Assembly (NCBI GenBank): GCA_023663025.1
Contig: JAMPIC010000017.1
Span: 1-48,855 of the forward strand
Length of the DNA stretch: 48,855 nucleotides
Direction of reading: 5' to 3'
Source: Prevotella sp.
Lineage (GTDB): Bacteria; Bacillota; Clostridia; Oscillospirales; Ruminococcaceae
The notes beneath the pieces were generated by a model that ran no database searches, was not told where the DNA came from, and worked only from the letters and a program-made list of their open reading frames with translations. The position numbers and the translations under genes are program-made. Below are positions 15,890-24,598 of this stretch, in pieces (the first letter of the stretch is position 1; each line of letters opens with the position of its first letter).

Positions 15890-17644
15890 TCATTCTATGC
15901 TGCCCTGCTGAAGCCTGTAGATCTCGCTGTAGTAGCCGTTCCCGTTTTTCAGCAGCTCGTCGTGAGTGCCCATTTCGGATATTTTTCCGTTTTTGAGAAT
16001 GATTATCTTGTCCGCGTCCTTGGCGGAGGATATCCTTTGGGCGATTATTATTTTGGTACACTTGAAGTCAAGGCTTGCAAGATTTTCCTGAATATGCTTT
16101 TCCGTTTCAAGGTCTACGGCGGAAGTGGTGTCGTCCAGAATAAGTATGGCGGGACGCACAGCCAAAGCCCTCGCAAGGGATATCCTCTGCTTCTGACCGC
16201 CGGAAAGTCCCACGCCCCGCTCGCCCACGATGGTGTCGTAGCCGTCGTTCAGCTCGGTGATAAAGCCGTCAGCGTCGGCTGCGCGGGCGAATTTCTGCAC
16301 GTCCTCCTCGGGCATACCGCTGTCGCCGAAAGCAATGTTTCCGTCAATGGTGTCCGACCACAGGAGCACGTCCTGCATTGCCATGCCGATATTTCTGCGG
16401 AGCGTCTCCAGCTTGATAAACCGCACATTCACGCCGTCCACAAGGACTTCCCCCCGCTTCGGGTCGTAAAGCCTGGGGATAAGATTTACCAGCGTGGTCT
16501 TTCCCGAGCCGGTCTCTCCCATTATTGCGACCGTTTCGCCCGCGTTCACCTTGAAGCTAACGTCTTTCAGCACAGGCGTTCCGTCGTAGGAAAAGCTTAC
16601 GTTCTTAAACTCCACATCCCCTCTGAGACGCCGGGGCATTTCCTTTGCGTCGACCCTGTCGACGATAAACGGACGGGAGTAGTAGACCTCCACTATCTTC
16701 GCCGCCGAAGCCATAAATCTTTGCAGGTCGTTGATAAGCGTGCCCACGTTTCTCATGGGATTGGAGAGCGTCCAGATAAGTCCGCTGAAAGCCACATATT
16801 CGCCCATTGTCAGTCTGCCCGTGATAACGAAGATACCGCCCGCGATGAGCTGCACCACGGTAAGTCCCTGAGCGGTGGTCTCTATGTAGGGGAAATATTT
16901 CAGCCAGGTCAGCGAAGCCGTTTTATTGGCTTCGGAGTAATCCCTGTTTTTTTCGCGGAAGCGTTCGATCTCGTAGTCCTCGCGGGCAAAGGCGCGGACA
17001 ACGCGGTTTCCCGCGATATTCTCCTGCGCCGCTGTGTTGAGGCGGGAAAGCCTTTCCCGCAGGTCAACGTATTTGGGACCCACGTCCTTGCGGAAAATTC
17101 CCGTAATGATAAAGATGAGCGGGGTCAGCGCAAGCAGGCATACAGCCATTGCGGGGTCGAGTATAAAGAAGTACACCGTGGTGGTGGTAAACAGCACAAT
17201 GCTTTCGAGCAGTGTCTTGATTATCCATGCCACGCTGTGGCGAACCATATCCAGGTCGCCCGAAAGACGGGTCATGATGTCGCCCGTGCTGCTGCGGTCG
17301 TAGAAAGTCATATCCTGCTTCTGGACATTGGCGAAAAGGTAGTTCCTTATTTTGGCAAGCATACCCTGCGAGCAGACCTCGTACAGCATATTGGAACTGA
17401 ACTGGAGCACCGTCCTCAAAAGGGTAAAGAGCACCATTCCCAGACAGAGCATGACAAGCAAATTCTTGCGCAGGGCGAGATTTTCCGCCGCGCTGTCGCT
17501 GTAGATAAAGGTATCCACTATCTGCTGCCCGAACACGGGGTTTGTAAGGTACATGATCTGACATATCACGGTAATGCACAGGGCGAGGATATATCTGCCC
17601 CGATAGCCTTTCATATTCTGCCAGATCCATTTTATCTGAAACAT
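15890..17644 (-). CDS. ABC exporter half-transporter with a degenerate ATPase site
   Basis: This is the 584-residue partner of the downstream half-transporter. It has six membrane helices and an ATPase domain with Walker A GETGSGKT and signature LSGGQKQR, but Walker B reads ILILDDTTSAVD, with Asp in place of the catalytic Glu. The start at 17644 is chosen because AGGAGG lies seven bases upstream; a further ATG nine codons earlier has no binding site. The gene is first in the two-gene operon. The substrate is unknown. Confidence 0.93.
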   Translation of the reverse strand: MFQIKWIWQNMKGYRGRYILALCITVICQIMYLTNPVFGQQIVDTFIYSDSAAENLALRKNLLVMLCLGMVLFTLLRTVLQFSSNMLYEVCSQGMLAKIRNYLFANVQKQDMTFYDRSSTGDIMTRLSGDLDMVRHSVAWIIKTLLESIVLFTTTTVYFFILDPAMAVCLLALTPLIFIITGIFRKDVGPKYVDLRERLSRLNTAAQENIAGNRVVRAFAREDYEIERFREKNRDYSEANKTASLTWLKYFPYIETTAQGLTVVQLIAGGIFVITGRLTMGEYVAFSGLIWTLSNPMRNVGTLINDLQRFMASAAKIVEVYYSRPFIVDRVDAKEMPRRLRGDVEFKNVSFSYDGTPVLKDVSFKVNAGETVAIMGETGSGKTTLVNLIPRLYDPKRGEVLVDGVNVRFIKLETLRRNIGMAMQDVLLWSDTIDGNIAFGDSGMPEEDVQKFARAADADGFITELNDGYDTIVGERGVGLSGGQKQRISLARALAVRPAILILDDTTSAVDLETEKHIQENLASLDFKCTKIIIAQRISSAKDADKIIILKNGKISEMGTHDELLKNGNGYYSEIYRLQQGSIE

Positions 17645-17687
17645 AGTATCCCTCCTATGCGGATATATCAAAAAATAAACAAATTAT

Positions 17688-17696
17688 ATTATAGCA
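17688..17696 (-). promoter_or_regulatory. Extended -10 promoter of the first ABC exporter operon
   Basis: On the minus strand TGCTATAAT lies about 45 bp upstream of the start at 17644. No good -35 is visible, as expected for an extended -10 promoter. Confidence 0.6.
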
Positions 17697-18184
17697 GATC
17701 ATAAGAAAAATAATTGTAAAAATCTATTTTGTTTTCAGCGAAAAATAGATTTGTATAATTTTTCCCGAACGTTTTCGGCGCCCGTGTTGCCGATATCCTC
17801 GGGCACGCGCGCGGCTGCGGAAGCTTCCTTCGGAAAATGCCGAAAAAAGAATATAAACCTTATTATAGCAGATTGGTGAAAAATTTAAAGGGGTTAGGAA
17901 TAAATTTTCATCATCGGCTGCAACAAATTTTTCTCCCGTTCGGGACATTGTTTTGGCTATTTTCACATTTAAACGTTTAAGCGAAAAACTTCCCGTACGG
18001 CGGATATTTCCGCGCCGCCGTTTCCGAAAGAAGCGTCCCGTCAAAAGCTCCGATAATTGTTTTGGAAGGTTTGTTAAAATTTTTCCGCGCGGTATGCGGT
18101 TTTGCACAAAAGCGGAAATGACAGCATTTTATACATAATATGACAAAACTCATTATATAATATTACGATTTTTTTAAAATAACG
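17697..18184. other. Long AT-rich intergenic region without a supported gene
   Basis: About 490 bp separate the divergent ABC exporter and LytTR promoters. Open frames in it lack binding sites and have unconvincing composition. It holds a 12-bp palindrome TTAAACGTTTAA (17969-17980), resembling a LacI-family half-site pair, and several AT-rich -10-like hexamers. It is unusually long for this window and may hold regulatory sites or a small RNA. Confidence 0.5.
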
Positions 18185-18213
18185 TTGAATTGAAACGTAC
18201 AATAATTTATAAT
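18185..18213 (+). promoter_or_regulatory. Promoter of the LytTR regulator gene, TTGAAT-17-TATAAT
   Basis: TTGAAT (18185-18190) and TATAAT (18208-18213) are 17 bp apart. Further TATAAT hexamers occur at 18224-18229 and 18316-18321. The roughly 140-nt leader can form TTTTCCGT/ACGGAAAA and CCGTATA/TATACGG pairings. Confidence 0.65.
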
Positions 18214-18355
18214 GAGTATATCCTATAATGGTTTGCGCAGCATTGCTTTTCCGTATACGCGTGACGGAAAAACGCATTTCTGTGACAAAAATATACGGAC
18301 GTACGCACAGAGATATATAATATAGGCGTACCCAGAAAAGAAAGGGAGAATAATA

Positions 18356-19090
18356 ATGGAAGTGCTGATCTGCTCGGCGAGAAAGCCGCTGTGGAAAAGA
18401 CTGTTCGCTTTGACGGACAAGTTTTTGTGCAAAAAGAAAAACAGGTATATGTCGGTAAATACCAATCTGTTCGCAAACCGCCGCATGATACTCGCCGCCG
18501 TAAAAAAATACGGGACTTCGGGTTCGGCGATAGTGATAATCGACATATGTTCCTTCGATGATTGGCAGGACATTGCCGGGGAGATCGAAAAGTCCGCCGG
18601 CGGCATGAAGATATGCCTTGTGTCCGAAAGCGACAGCGAAGCCGTGGAGGCGATAAACAGTCTCTCCTCCCTGTGCGGATATGTGCGCGAGGGACAGCTT
18701 TCCGAAATGTACGGCGAAGTCATAGACCGTCTTTGCGGCAGGCTCAGGACGGTATTCGGAGGTATAGCCGTGACCCGGTACGGCAGCGTGGAGAAAATCA
18801 TTCCGTACAGCGAAATATATTACATAGAAACCGTAAAACAAACCCATATGTGCAGCATTGTGCACCAAAACGGCAGGGACGAAATACGCGCCGATATATC
18901 CAAGCTTATCCTCGGACTTGACGCCCGCTTCAGACGCGCCCGTTCCTCGACCATAATAAATCTTGCGGCTGTGTCCGCAGTGAAAAAAAGCGAGATATTT
19001 TTCCCCGACGGAAACAGCTGTTTCTGTACGGAAAAGTATTCCCGCAGCGTAATTCCCGCCATCGGAAAACCAGAGGCGGTATTGCTGTGA
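18356..19090 (+). CDS. LytTR-domain DNA-binding regulator with a divergent receiver-like N-terminus
   Basis: The 244-residue protein ends in a LytTR DNA-binding domain (about residues 140-240), recognisable by YSEIYYIETVKQTHMC and FRRARSSTIINLAAV. The N-terminal 130 residues have a receiver-like β/α pattern (SAIVIIDICSFDDW, then MKICLVSESDSEA). I cannot place the usual phospho-acceptor context, so it may be an unphosphorylated pseudo-receiver. No histidine kinase gene adjoins it. AAGGGAG precedes the ATG. The next gene, 119 bp downstream on the same strand, is the obvious candidate target. Confidence 0.85.
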   Translation: MEVLICSARKPLWKRLFALTDKFLCKKKNRYMSVNTNLFANRRMILAAVKKYGTSGSAIVIIDICSFDDWQDIAGEIEKSAGGMKICLVSESDSEAVEAINSLSSLCGYVREGQLSEMYGEVIDRLCGRLRTVFGGIAVTRYGSVEKIIPYSEIYYIETVKQTHMCSIVHQNGRDEIRADISKLILGLDARFRRARSSTIINLAAVSAVKKSEIFFPDGNSCFCTEKYSRSVIPAIGKPEAVLL

Positions 19091-19209
19091 AATAAACCGT
19101 CCCGGCGGTTTATCAGGAGACCGACGCAGCGGCTTTAAAGCGCGCGCAGACCGCAGGGCGGCTCTCCGAATAGATATCAAAAATAATTTTTAAACGGAGG
19201 TAATCAGTT

Positions 19210-19839
19210 ATGCCGGTTTCAAACACCGATCTTCATATCAGAGTCAAGAGCGAGCTTGTAACGCCCCAGCAGGTGCTCCTTTATCAGGAGGCGGTAACGC
19301 TCAACGTCAAGAATTTCAAAACCGCAGCGTGGGAACACAGATACCTTGCTCCCGGCGCTCAGATGAGAGCCTTGCTCCCCATGGAGATCGCCATCGGTTC
19401 CATCGAGGGCATAGGTCACGACGGAACAATAATGACCAAGCTTCTTCCCGTTGAGTACAACACGGCGTGGGACATTTACAACAACAGCAACGCCCTTGAC
19501 GTAAAGAAGAGCAGCGAGCCTGCTCCCGGAGAAAATACCATTGAGATCCACAACAAAGACGTTCGCACAAGCTCCGCGGTCGTAACCAAAAACAGCAAGC
19601 CGCTTTTCAGGTGCGACGTACGTCCCGGCTTCAAGGTAAGTTTTTCCATTCACCCCAAGATATATGTAGCTCTCAGCGATTTTGAGATAAAAGATCCTTT
19701 CTTCGACGCCGCGACCATTTCCAAGAGACCCGTAGCCATCGACTACGAGGGACAGCAGTATCTTACGGTCATTCTCAAGGAAAACGGAAGCTCGGGCGAG
19801 GTAAAGGTCGACTACGATTTTGAAAAATTCGGGGAATAA
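19210..19839 (+). CDS. Unknown protein, 209 aa, β-rich, next to LytTR regulator
   Basis: I do not recognise this family. It has no signal peptide or membrane segment and looks predominantly β-stranded (for example VLLYQEAVTLNVKN and GQQYLTVILKENG), ending in an acidic tail DYDFEKFGE. It has a strong ACGGAGG binding site before ATG 19210. The 119-bp gap from the LytTR gene contains a hairpin AAACCG/CGGTTT without a T-run. It may be co-transcribed with the regulator or be its target. Codon choice appears biased, suggesting good expression. No function can be given. Confidence 0.75.
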   Translation: MPVSNTDLHIRVKSELVTPQQVLLYQEAVTLNVKNFKTAAWEHRYLAPGAQMRALLPMEIAIGSIEGIGHDGTIMTKLLPVEYNTAWDIYNNSNALDVKKSSEPAPGENTIEIHNKDVRTSSAVVTKNSKPLFRCDVRPGFKVSFSIHPKIYVALSDFEIKDPFFDAATISKRPVAIDYEGQQYLTVILKENGSSGEVKVDYDFEKFGE

Positions 19840-19891
19840 TTTCCCGTACAGCGAAATACCCGTAAACGGCAGGAAGATCCCCGCGGCGCTA

Positions 19892-20371
19892 TTAACCGCG
19901 GAGACCTTCCTTTGCTTTGTCCGGACGAAGCTTTGCGAACGCGGGTATGCTTTTACGTTCCTGCGGTACGGCGGCGCACATTCGCATTTCGGAAAATTTT
20001 TTCCCGAAAAATCCCGTAAGAGCCGTCACGGGTATGGTCAGCAGAAACCACAGCGCGGAAAACGGCAGGCATATCTGACCGTACAGGTTGAACATCATTC
20101 CCGAATAGTCCCAGACGTTCCAGCCGAGCAGAAGATTGACTATGCAGCCCGCGGCAAACTCCACAGCGGTAACCGTAACCGCTCCGAAAAGACATTTCAT
20201 TATCAGAGGATCGTTCGGTCTGGCTGTGAAATGCCTGTACATCAGCACAAGGCATATTCCTCCCGTAACGGTCATGCTCCAATGCGTGTAGCCGCGGAAT
20301 ACGACCTCTATCATTGAATAGGCAGCTCCTCCGAAAAGAAAAAGAACAAGATTTTCCAATGCTTTCGGCAT
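19892..20371 (-). CDS. CmpB-like membrane protein (putative ABC-transporter type IV family)
   Basis: This 159-residue membrane protein has four or five hydrophobic segments and resembles the PF06541-type family, with the hallmark WDYSGMMFNLYGQICLPFSALWF split across residues of the third and fourth segments (W-D-Y-S and N-L-x-G-x-I-C-x-P-F). The family name implies a transporter, but no ATPase is nearby and the function is not established. The start at 20371 follows AAAGGAGG; upstream in-frame codons lack support. It converges with the unknown gene on the plus strand. Confidence 0.8.
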   Translation of the reverse strand: MPKALENLVLFLFGGAAYSMIEVVFRGYTHWSMTVTGGICLVLMYRHFTARPNDPLIMKCLFGAVTVTAVEFAAGCIVNLLLGWNVWDYSGMMFNLYGQICLPFSALWFLLTIPVTALTGFFGKKFSEMRMCAAVPQERKSIPAFAKLRPDKAKEGLRG

Positions 20372-20514
20372 CGTTTCGCCTCCTTTCTCAGGCGGTTTTC
20401 GCTTTTCATTGGTATTTTCCGCAGAGAGCGAGTAAATATTGCAAGAAACTTCTGTAAAATCCGCCGCGCACAAAATACAAAATTTGTTTTACGGGACTTT
20501 TTTTCTCAAAGCCA

Positions 20515-20543
20515 TTGTGTTTTTTTCCGAAATATGCTATAAT
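20515..20543 (+). promoter_or_regulatory. rlmB promoter, TTGTGT-17-TGC-TATAAT
   Basis: TTGTGT (20515-20520) and TATAAT (20538-20543) are 17 bp apart with an extended TGC. The AATATGCTATAAT block is shared with promoters at 4118 and 29785. Confidence 0.75.
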
Positions 20544-20581
20544 TTAATTTAAATAACTTTATGATTAATGCGGAGGCTGCC

Positions 20582-21406
20582 ATGGCTGACTACGATAGAA
20601 AAAATAATCCCGCGAAAAAACCTTCCGCAAGGTATGAAAAACAAAAATCCGGGAATGATGACTGCGAAACCTGCGGCGCGGAAATAATCGCGGGAAGAAA
20701 TCCCGTGACAGAGGCTCTCAAAGCGGGAAAATCCCTTAACGCCGTATATGTCTGCGGCGAGGGGGGAAGTCTCGGTCTTATCTGCCGCATGGCGGCGGAG
20801 CGCGGAATCCCGGTCAAGAAAACCACCGAAGCCAAGCTTAACGAAATGACCGGAGGACTGTCCCACCAAGGCGTCGCCGCAAGCGGTGCCTGCGCGGAAT
20901 ATGTTACCGTAGAGGACATTCTCGCCGTATCGGCGGCAAAGGGTACAAAGCCCTTTATTATCATCTGCGACGAAATAGAAGATCCCCACAATCTGGGGGC
21001 TGTCATACGCACCGCCGAGGCTGCGGGCGCGGACGGCATAATAATCCCCAAGCGCAGAAGCGCGTCCCTTAACGGTACGGTCTACAAAACCTCCGCAGGC
21101 GCGGCAAGCAGACTTCCCGCGGCAAGGGTGACAAATATTTCCGCCGCGCTGGATATGCTCAAGAAAAACGGCGTGTGGATATACGGCACAGACGCTTCGG
21201 GCGAAGACTACACAAAGGCGGATTTCTGCGGAAGCATCGGTCTGGTCATCGGTTCGGAAGGGCATGGATTGGGACGGCTTGTCAGAGAAAAATGCGATCT
21301 CACGTTAAGTCTGCCCATGCTGGGAGAAATAAACTCCCTTAACGCCTCGGTTGCGGCGGGGATATTTATGTACGAAGCCGTGAGACAAAGGCGTCTGAAC
21401 GTCTGA
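20582..21406 (+). CDS. rlmB: 23S rRNA (guanosine-2'-O-)-methyltransferase RlmB-like, SPOUT family
   Basis: This 274-residue enzyme should methylate the 2'-O of a 23S rRNA guanosine (G2251 in E. coli). It begins with a charged tail of about 30 residues, a substrate-binding domain from IIAGRNPVTEAL, and the knotted SPOUT domain with motif 1 CDEIEDPHNLGAVIRTAEAAG, motif 2 LVIGSEGHGLGR and motif 3 LPMLGEINSLNASVAAGI (each partly quoted). GGAGG lies five bases before ATG 20582; an earlier ATG at 20561 has no binding site. The pseudo-P-type ATPase gene follows after 70 bp and is probably co-transcribed. Confidence 0.93.
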   Translation: MADYDRKNNPAKKPSARYEKQKSGNDDCETCGAEIIAGRNPVTEALKAGKSLNAVYVCGEGGSLGLICRMAAERGIPVKKTTEAKLNEMTGGLSHQGVAASGACAEYVTVEDILAVSAAKGTKPFIIICDEIEDPHNLGAVIRTAEAAGADGIIIPKRRSASLNGTVYKTSAGAASRLPAARVTNISAALDMLKKNGVWIYGTDASGEDYTKADFCGSIGLVIGSEGHGLGRLVREKCDLTLSLPMLGEINSLNASVAAGIFMYEAVRQRRLNV

Positions 21407-21476
21407 AACGGCGGCAAATGCCGAACACGGGATACCGAACCGATATACCAATAATTTATGAGAGGAGAGCTGCGGT

Positions 21477-24254
21477 TTGTCTGACGGAAAATACTCGGTG
21501 GACGATATTCTTAACGAATATTCGGGCGCGGGACGAAGCGCCGCCGACAGCGATATAAATATTGACGACCTGATAAACGGGTTTGCGGCGGGCGATGCGG
21601 ACAGCGTGAAAAATTCGGTCAGAGAATCGGCTTACCGTTCCGAAAGCTATGAGGACGACGTTTTGTCACGGGACAACTACGGCGAAAAACCCGAAAGTGC
21701 GGAAAACGGCGGAAAGGACAGCTTTTCGGGAAAGTACGACAAGCTTCTTTCGGCTGTGACAGCCGTCAGGGAGCGGGAAAGCGAAACTCCCTACACCCCC
21801 GCTCCCAAACCCGACAGATCGTTCTCGGAAAAATTTGAAGAACCCAATCTTTACGGCGATAAAGACGAGGAAGAGGACGAGGAAAAAGCCGGCATAGCCT
21901 CCCTGTTCAGAAGAAAGCAGGGCGGAGCGAAAAAGGACGCCACTGAAGCTGCGGGAAATGAAAACAGCCGACCCGCAAGACCGGAGCCTCCCATACAGAG
22001 CTTTTCGGCGAACTCATCAAGGACGGACGACCCGTTTGAAAAGTATTCTTCCATAAACGACAGCAGTCTCGACGATATACTGAACGAGTATTCGTCCTCA
22101 AAAAGAGAAGCGGCAAGGGCGGAGTCCGCGCGGAATACACAGCACAAAAGCATAACGGATTTCTTTACCAAGCTTGTCCCGAAGCCGGACACGGAGGAGA
22201 CGGGGATTTCGGGCAACACAGAGCTGCTGGACGGAATGATAAAGGCGAAAAAAGAACGCGTATCCCGCACGCAGCACGTCCCGCCGATAGAGAGAAAGTC
22301 CATTTCGGACATAGACCTTGACCTGGACGGAAAGATACTGCCCGATACCTCGCAGCTTCCCGATACGGAGCAGCAGAACGAGCTGGAAAAGATCAACGCC
22401 CTCAAAGAACGCCGAAGCAAAAAGATCAAGGATTTCGTCCTTGTGGGAGACGAGGAGGACGTTCAGGACGAGGAGGAAACAAACGGCGGTCCCGCTGTGA
22501 TCGACGATTTTGAAAATTTCAACGACGCTCCGTCGATAGCTCACGACATAGCTCAGTTAAAGGGAAGTCTGCTGCTTAGACTGTTTGTGCTGATACTCTG
22601 CTTCGCGGCAAGTCTCTATATCGCTTTTGCCAATGATACGCAGGCTCTGCCGATAATGGATCTGCTCAACAAAAGATCACAGACGAATACTTACCTTTTC
22701 GTCAACGCGATTATCGGACTGCTTGCGGCGTTTTCCAGCTATACGGTGATATCCTGCGGACTGTCCAAGCTGGTGTCGTTCAAAGCGGACTGCGACAGCC
22801 TGTGCGCGGTTTCCACCGTTTCGTCGATAGCTTCGGCGATGATAATGTTCGCCAATGGAAACCTTATCAAGGGAAGCTTTGTGCATGTCTATATTCCCGT
22901 GGCGGTCGCGTCGCTTATGTTCAACACTCTGGGAAAGCTGTTTATCGTAAGCCGTACGCAAAGAAGCTTCCGCTTTGTTTCGGGCAGCGGCGACAAATAC
23001 GCCGTGTTTCCCGTTGAGGACGAGGAAACAGCCCAAAACTTTACAAGAGGCGCGCTCAGCGACTTTCCGAAGCTGGCGGCAATGCGCCGCACAGAGCTTA
23101 TCTCGGACTTCCTCAAGACCTCCTATTCAAGCGACAGTACGGACAGATTCTGCCGCGTATTCACCCCGATCGTGCTTGCGGCGGCGGCGGCTATAGGCGT
23201 TATAGCGGGTGTAATGGGCAGAACGGAGCACAGCTCGTCCGCCGTGTTTATAGGCATTTCCGTATTTGTGGGAGTGGTGGCAATCTGCACAGGTTTTTCA
23301 GTGATGCTGGTGGTGAACCTTCCTATGCTGAGAGCTTCGGAGAAAAATTCGGAGCTGCAGGGCTTTGTCATTGGCTATGACAGCGTTGAGGAATTTGCCG
23401 AGACCAATAGCGTACTTGTTGACGCGGAGCAGCTTTTCCCCGCGGGAAGCGTAAGGCTGTCGGCGATAAAAGTGTTCTCCGATACCCGTATAGACGAAGC
23501 CATTGTGGAGGCGGCAAGCCTTACCACGCAGGCGGGAAGTATCCTCAAAAATATGTTCTACGATATAATCGCGGGAAAGACGGAGCTTCTCAATCCCGTG
23601 GAGAGCTATATTTTCGAGGACTCCATGGGTCTGTGCGGCTGGATAAACAACAAGCGGGTGCTGCTGGGCAACAGAGAGCTTATGATGAACCACAGCATAG
23701 AGGGTATACCTCCCATTACAAAAGAAAAGGAATATACCGAAAACGGGCGGTATGCGGTTTACCTCTCCATTTCGGGAGAGCTTTCGGCAATGTTTCTGGT
23801 GGAGATAACTCCCTCCATGGAGGTAAGAAACGCGTTCCGCGAACTTCAGAGGAACGGGGTCTACTCAATGATACGGACGGTGGATTCGCTGGTGTCCATA
23901 AACCGTCTTTCGGAGCTGTTTGAGATATCGCCCGAATACCTGAAGCTGATACCTTTCCGAGTTCACGAACAGTTTGCCGAAACTACGTCCTATCGGATGA
24001 AGCAGCGGGCGACCCTTGCCTGCTCGGGAAGATTTGCGGCGTTCACATCGCTGATACTGAGCTGCCGCCGAATGAAGACCACCATAGGCTTCGGAATAGG
24101 CTTGCAGGCGGTTTCAATGCTACTGGGAATACTCATCTGCCTTACATTGGCTGTGATCGGGAATTTTCAGGGCATATCCGTTTCTATGGAAATTTTGTAT
24201 AACTTTATTTTTACCGCTGTGCTTATTGTTTTCCAGATGTTCAGAAAGAACTGA
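21477..24254 (+). CDS. Large membrane protein resembling a catalytically dead P-type ATPase with a long acidic N-terminal tail
   Basis: The 925-residue protein starts at TTG 21477 after GAGGAG. Residues 1-360 are acidic and low-complexity and contain YSVDDILNEYS (about 6-16) and a second DDILNEYSS (about 199-207). A membrane part follows with about six helices (362-385, 404-425, 441-490, 561-581, 588-615) and two or three more at the C-terminus. The soluble part between resembles P1B-ATPase P and N domains: VLVDAEQLFPAG lies where VVFDKTGTLTxG is expected (Asp649 kept, KTGT lost), and VLLGNRELM matches the N domain. TVD stands for TGD, no GDGxND is visible, no CPC and no TGES. It should not pump. 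A scaffold or sensor role is inference. Confidence 0.75.
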   Translation: MSDGKYSVDDILNEYSGAGRSAADSDINIDDLINGFAAGDADSVKNSVRESAYRSESYEDDVLSRDNYGEKPESAENGGKDSFSGKYDKLLSAVTAVRERESETPYTPAPKPDRSFSEKFEEPNLYGDKDEEEDEEKAGIASLFRRKQGGAKKDATEAAGNENSRPARPEPPIQSFSANSSRTDDPFEKYSSINDSSLDDILNEYSSSKREAARAESARNTQHKSITDFFTKLVPKPDTEETGISGNTELLDGMIKAKKERVSRTQHVPPIERKSISDIDLDLDGKILPDTSQLPDTEQQNELEKINALKERRSKKIKDFVLVGDEEDVQDEEETNGGPAVIDDFENFNDAPSIAHDIAQLKGSLLLRLFVLILCFAASLYIAFANDTQALPIMDLLNKRSQTNTYLFVNAIIGLLAAFSSYTVISCGLSKLVSFKADCDSLCAVSTVSSIASAMIMFANGNLIKGSFVHVYIPVAVASLMFNTLGKLFIVSRTQRSFRFVSGSGDKYAVFPVEDEETAQNFTRGALSDFPKLAAMRRTELISDFLKTSYSSDSTDRFCRVFTPIVLAAAAAIGVIAGVMGRTEHSSSAVFIGISVFVGVVAICTGFSVMLVVNLPMLRASEKNSELQGFVIGYDSVEEFAETNSVLVDAEQLFPAGSVRLSAIKVFSDTRIDEAIVEAASLTTQAGSILKNMFYDIIAGKTELLNPVESYIFEDSMGLCGWINNKRVLLGNRELMMNHSIEGIPPITKEKEYTENGRYAVYLSISGELSAMFLVEITPSMEVRNAFRELQRNGVYSMIRTVDSLVSINRLSELFEISPEYLKLIPFRVHEQFAETTSYRMKQRATLACSGRFAAFTSLILSCRRMKTTIGFGIGLQAVSMLLGILICLTLAVIGNFQGISVSMEILYNFIFTAVLIVFQMFRKN

Positions 24255-24265
24255 TCAAACGAACA

Positions 24266-24314
24266 GACCGGACGTATGGGGCGAATTGCCGTTCGTACAT
24301 CCGGTCATTTTATT
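24266..24314 (+). terminator. Intrinsic terminator of the rlmB/pseudo-ATPase unit
   Basis: A 13-bp stem with one mismatch (24266-24278 with 24294-24306) is followed by ATTTTATT. Confidence 0.7.
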
Positions 24315-24324
24315 GGAAAAGCCG

Positions 24325-24546
24325 GTAAATTGTTGTTTAGCGGCGAAACGTTTCGACACCGACCGTAGGACGGGGGCTTGCTCCCGCCTGTTTCTGCAAC
24401 GATGTTCGTAGGGGCGGGGTCTCCCCGCCCGCAGGTCACGTAACCAGCGGGACGGGAAACCCGTCCCCTACAGAATTTTACCGCAAACCTATTTAGGCGG
24501 GAGCAAGCCCCCGCCCTACCGTAATGTACAATAAACAACAATTTAC
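24325..24546. repeat. Palindromic intergenic element, copy B (222 bp)
   Basis: The ends are perfect inverted repeats: GTAAATTGTTGTTTA (24325-24339) and TAAACAACAATTTAC (24532-24546). Inside lie a second inverted pair (GGGGGCTTGCTCCCGCCT near 24372 and its complement near 24496), a GGGGCGGGG/CCCCGCCC hairpin and the palindrome GGGACGGG-AAA-CCCGTCCC (24449-24467). The core differs from copies C and D, so only the ends are shared. It encodes nothing convincing. Confidence 0.8.
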
Positions 24547-24561
24547 ACTTATTCATAACTA

Positions 24562-24594
24562 AACGGCAGGAACTCTTTTGAGTTTCCTGCCGTT
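24562..24594 (-). terminator. Terminator-like hairpin after the membrane protein gene
   Basis: AACGGCAGGAACTC (24562-24575) pairs with GAGTTTCCTGCCGTT (24580-24594) with one bulged base. It lies just past the stop codon at 24599 on the minus strand. The T-run is weak. Confidence 0.6.
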
Positions 24595-24598
24595 CAGT

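Noticed and set aside
15479..17704. A 741-codon open frame on the plus strand
   Set aside because: It lies antisense to two clear ABC exporter subunits, has no ribosome binding site or recognisable domain, and its residues mirror the codon bias of the real genes.
18074..19180. A 368-codon open frame on the minus strand
   Set aside because: It is antisense to the LytTR regulator, lacks a start signal and has low-complexity, Tyr/His-rich composition typical of shadow frames.
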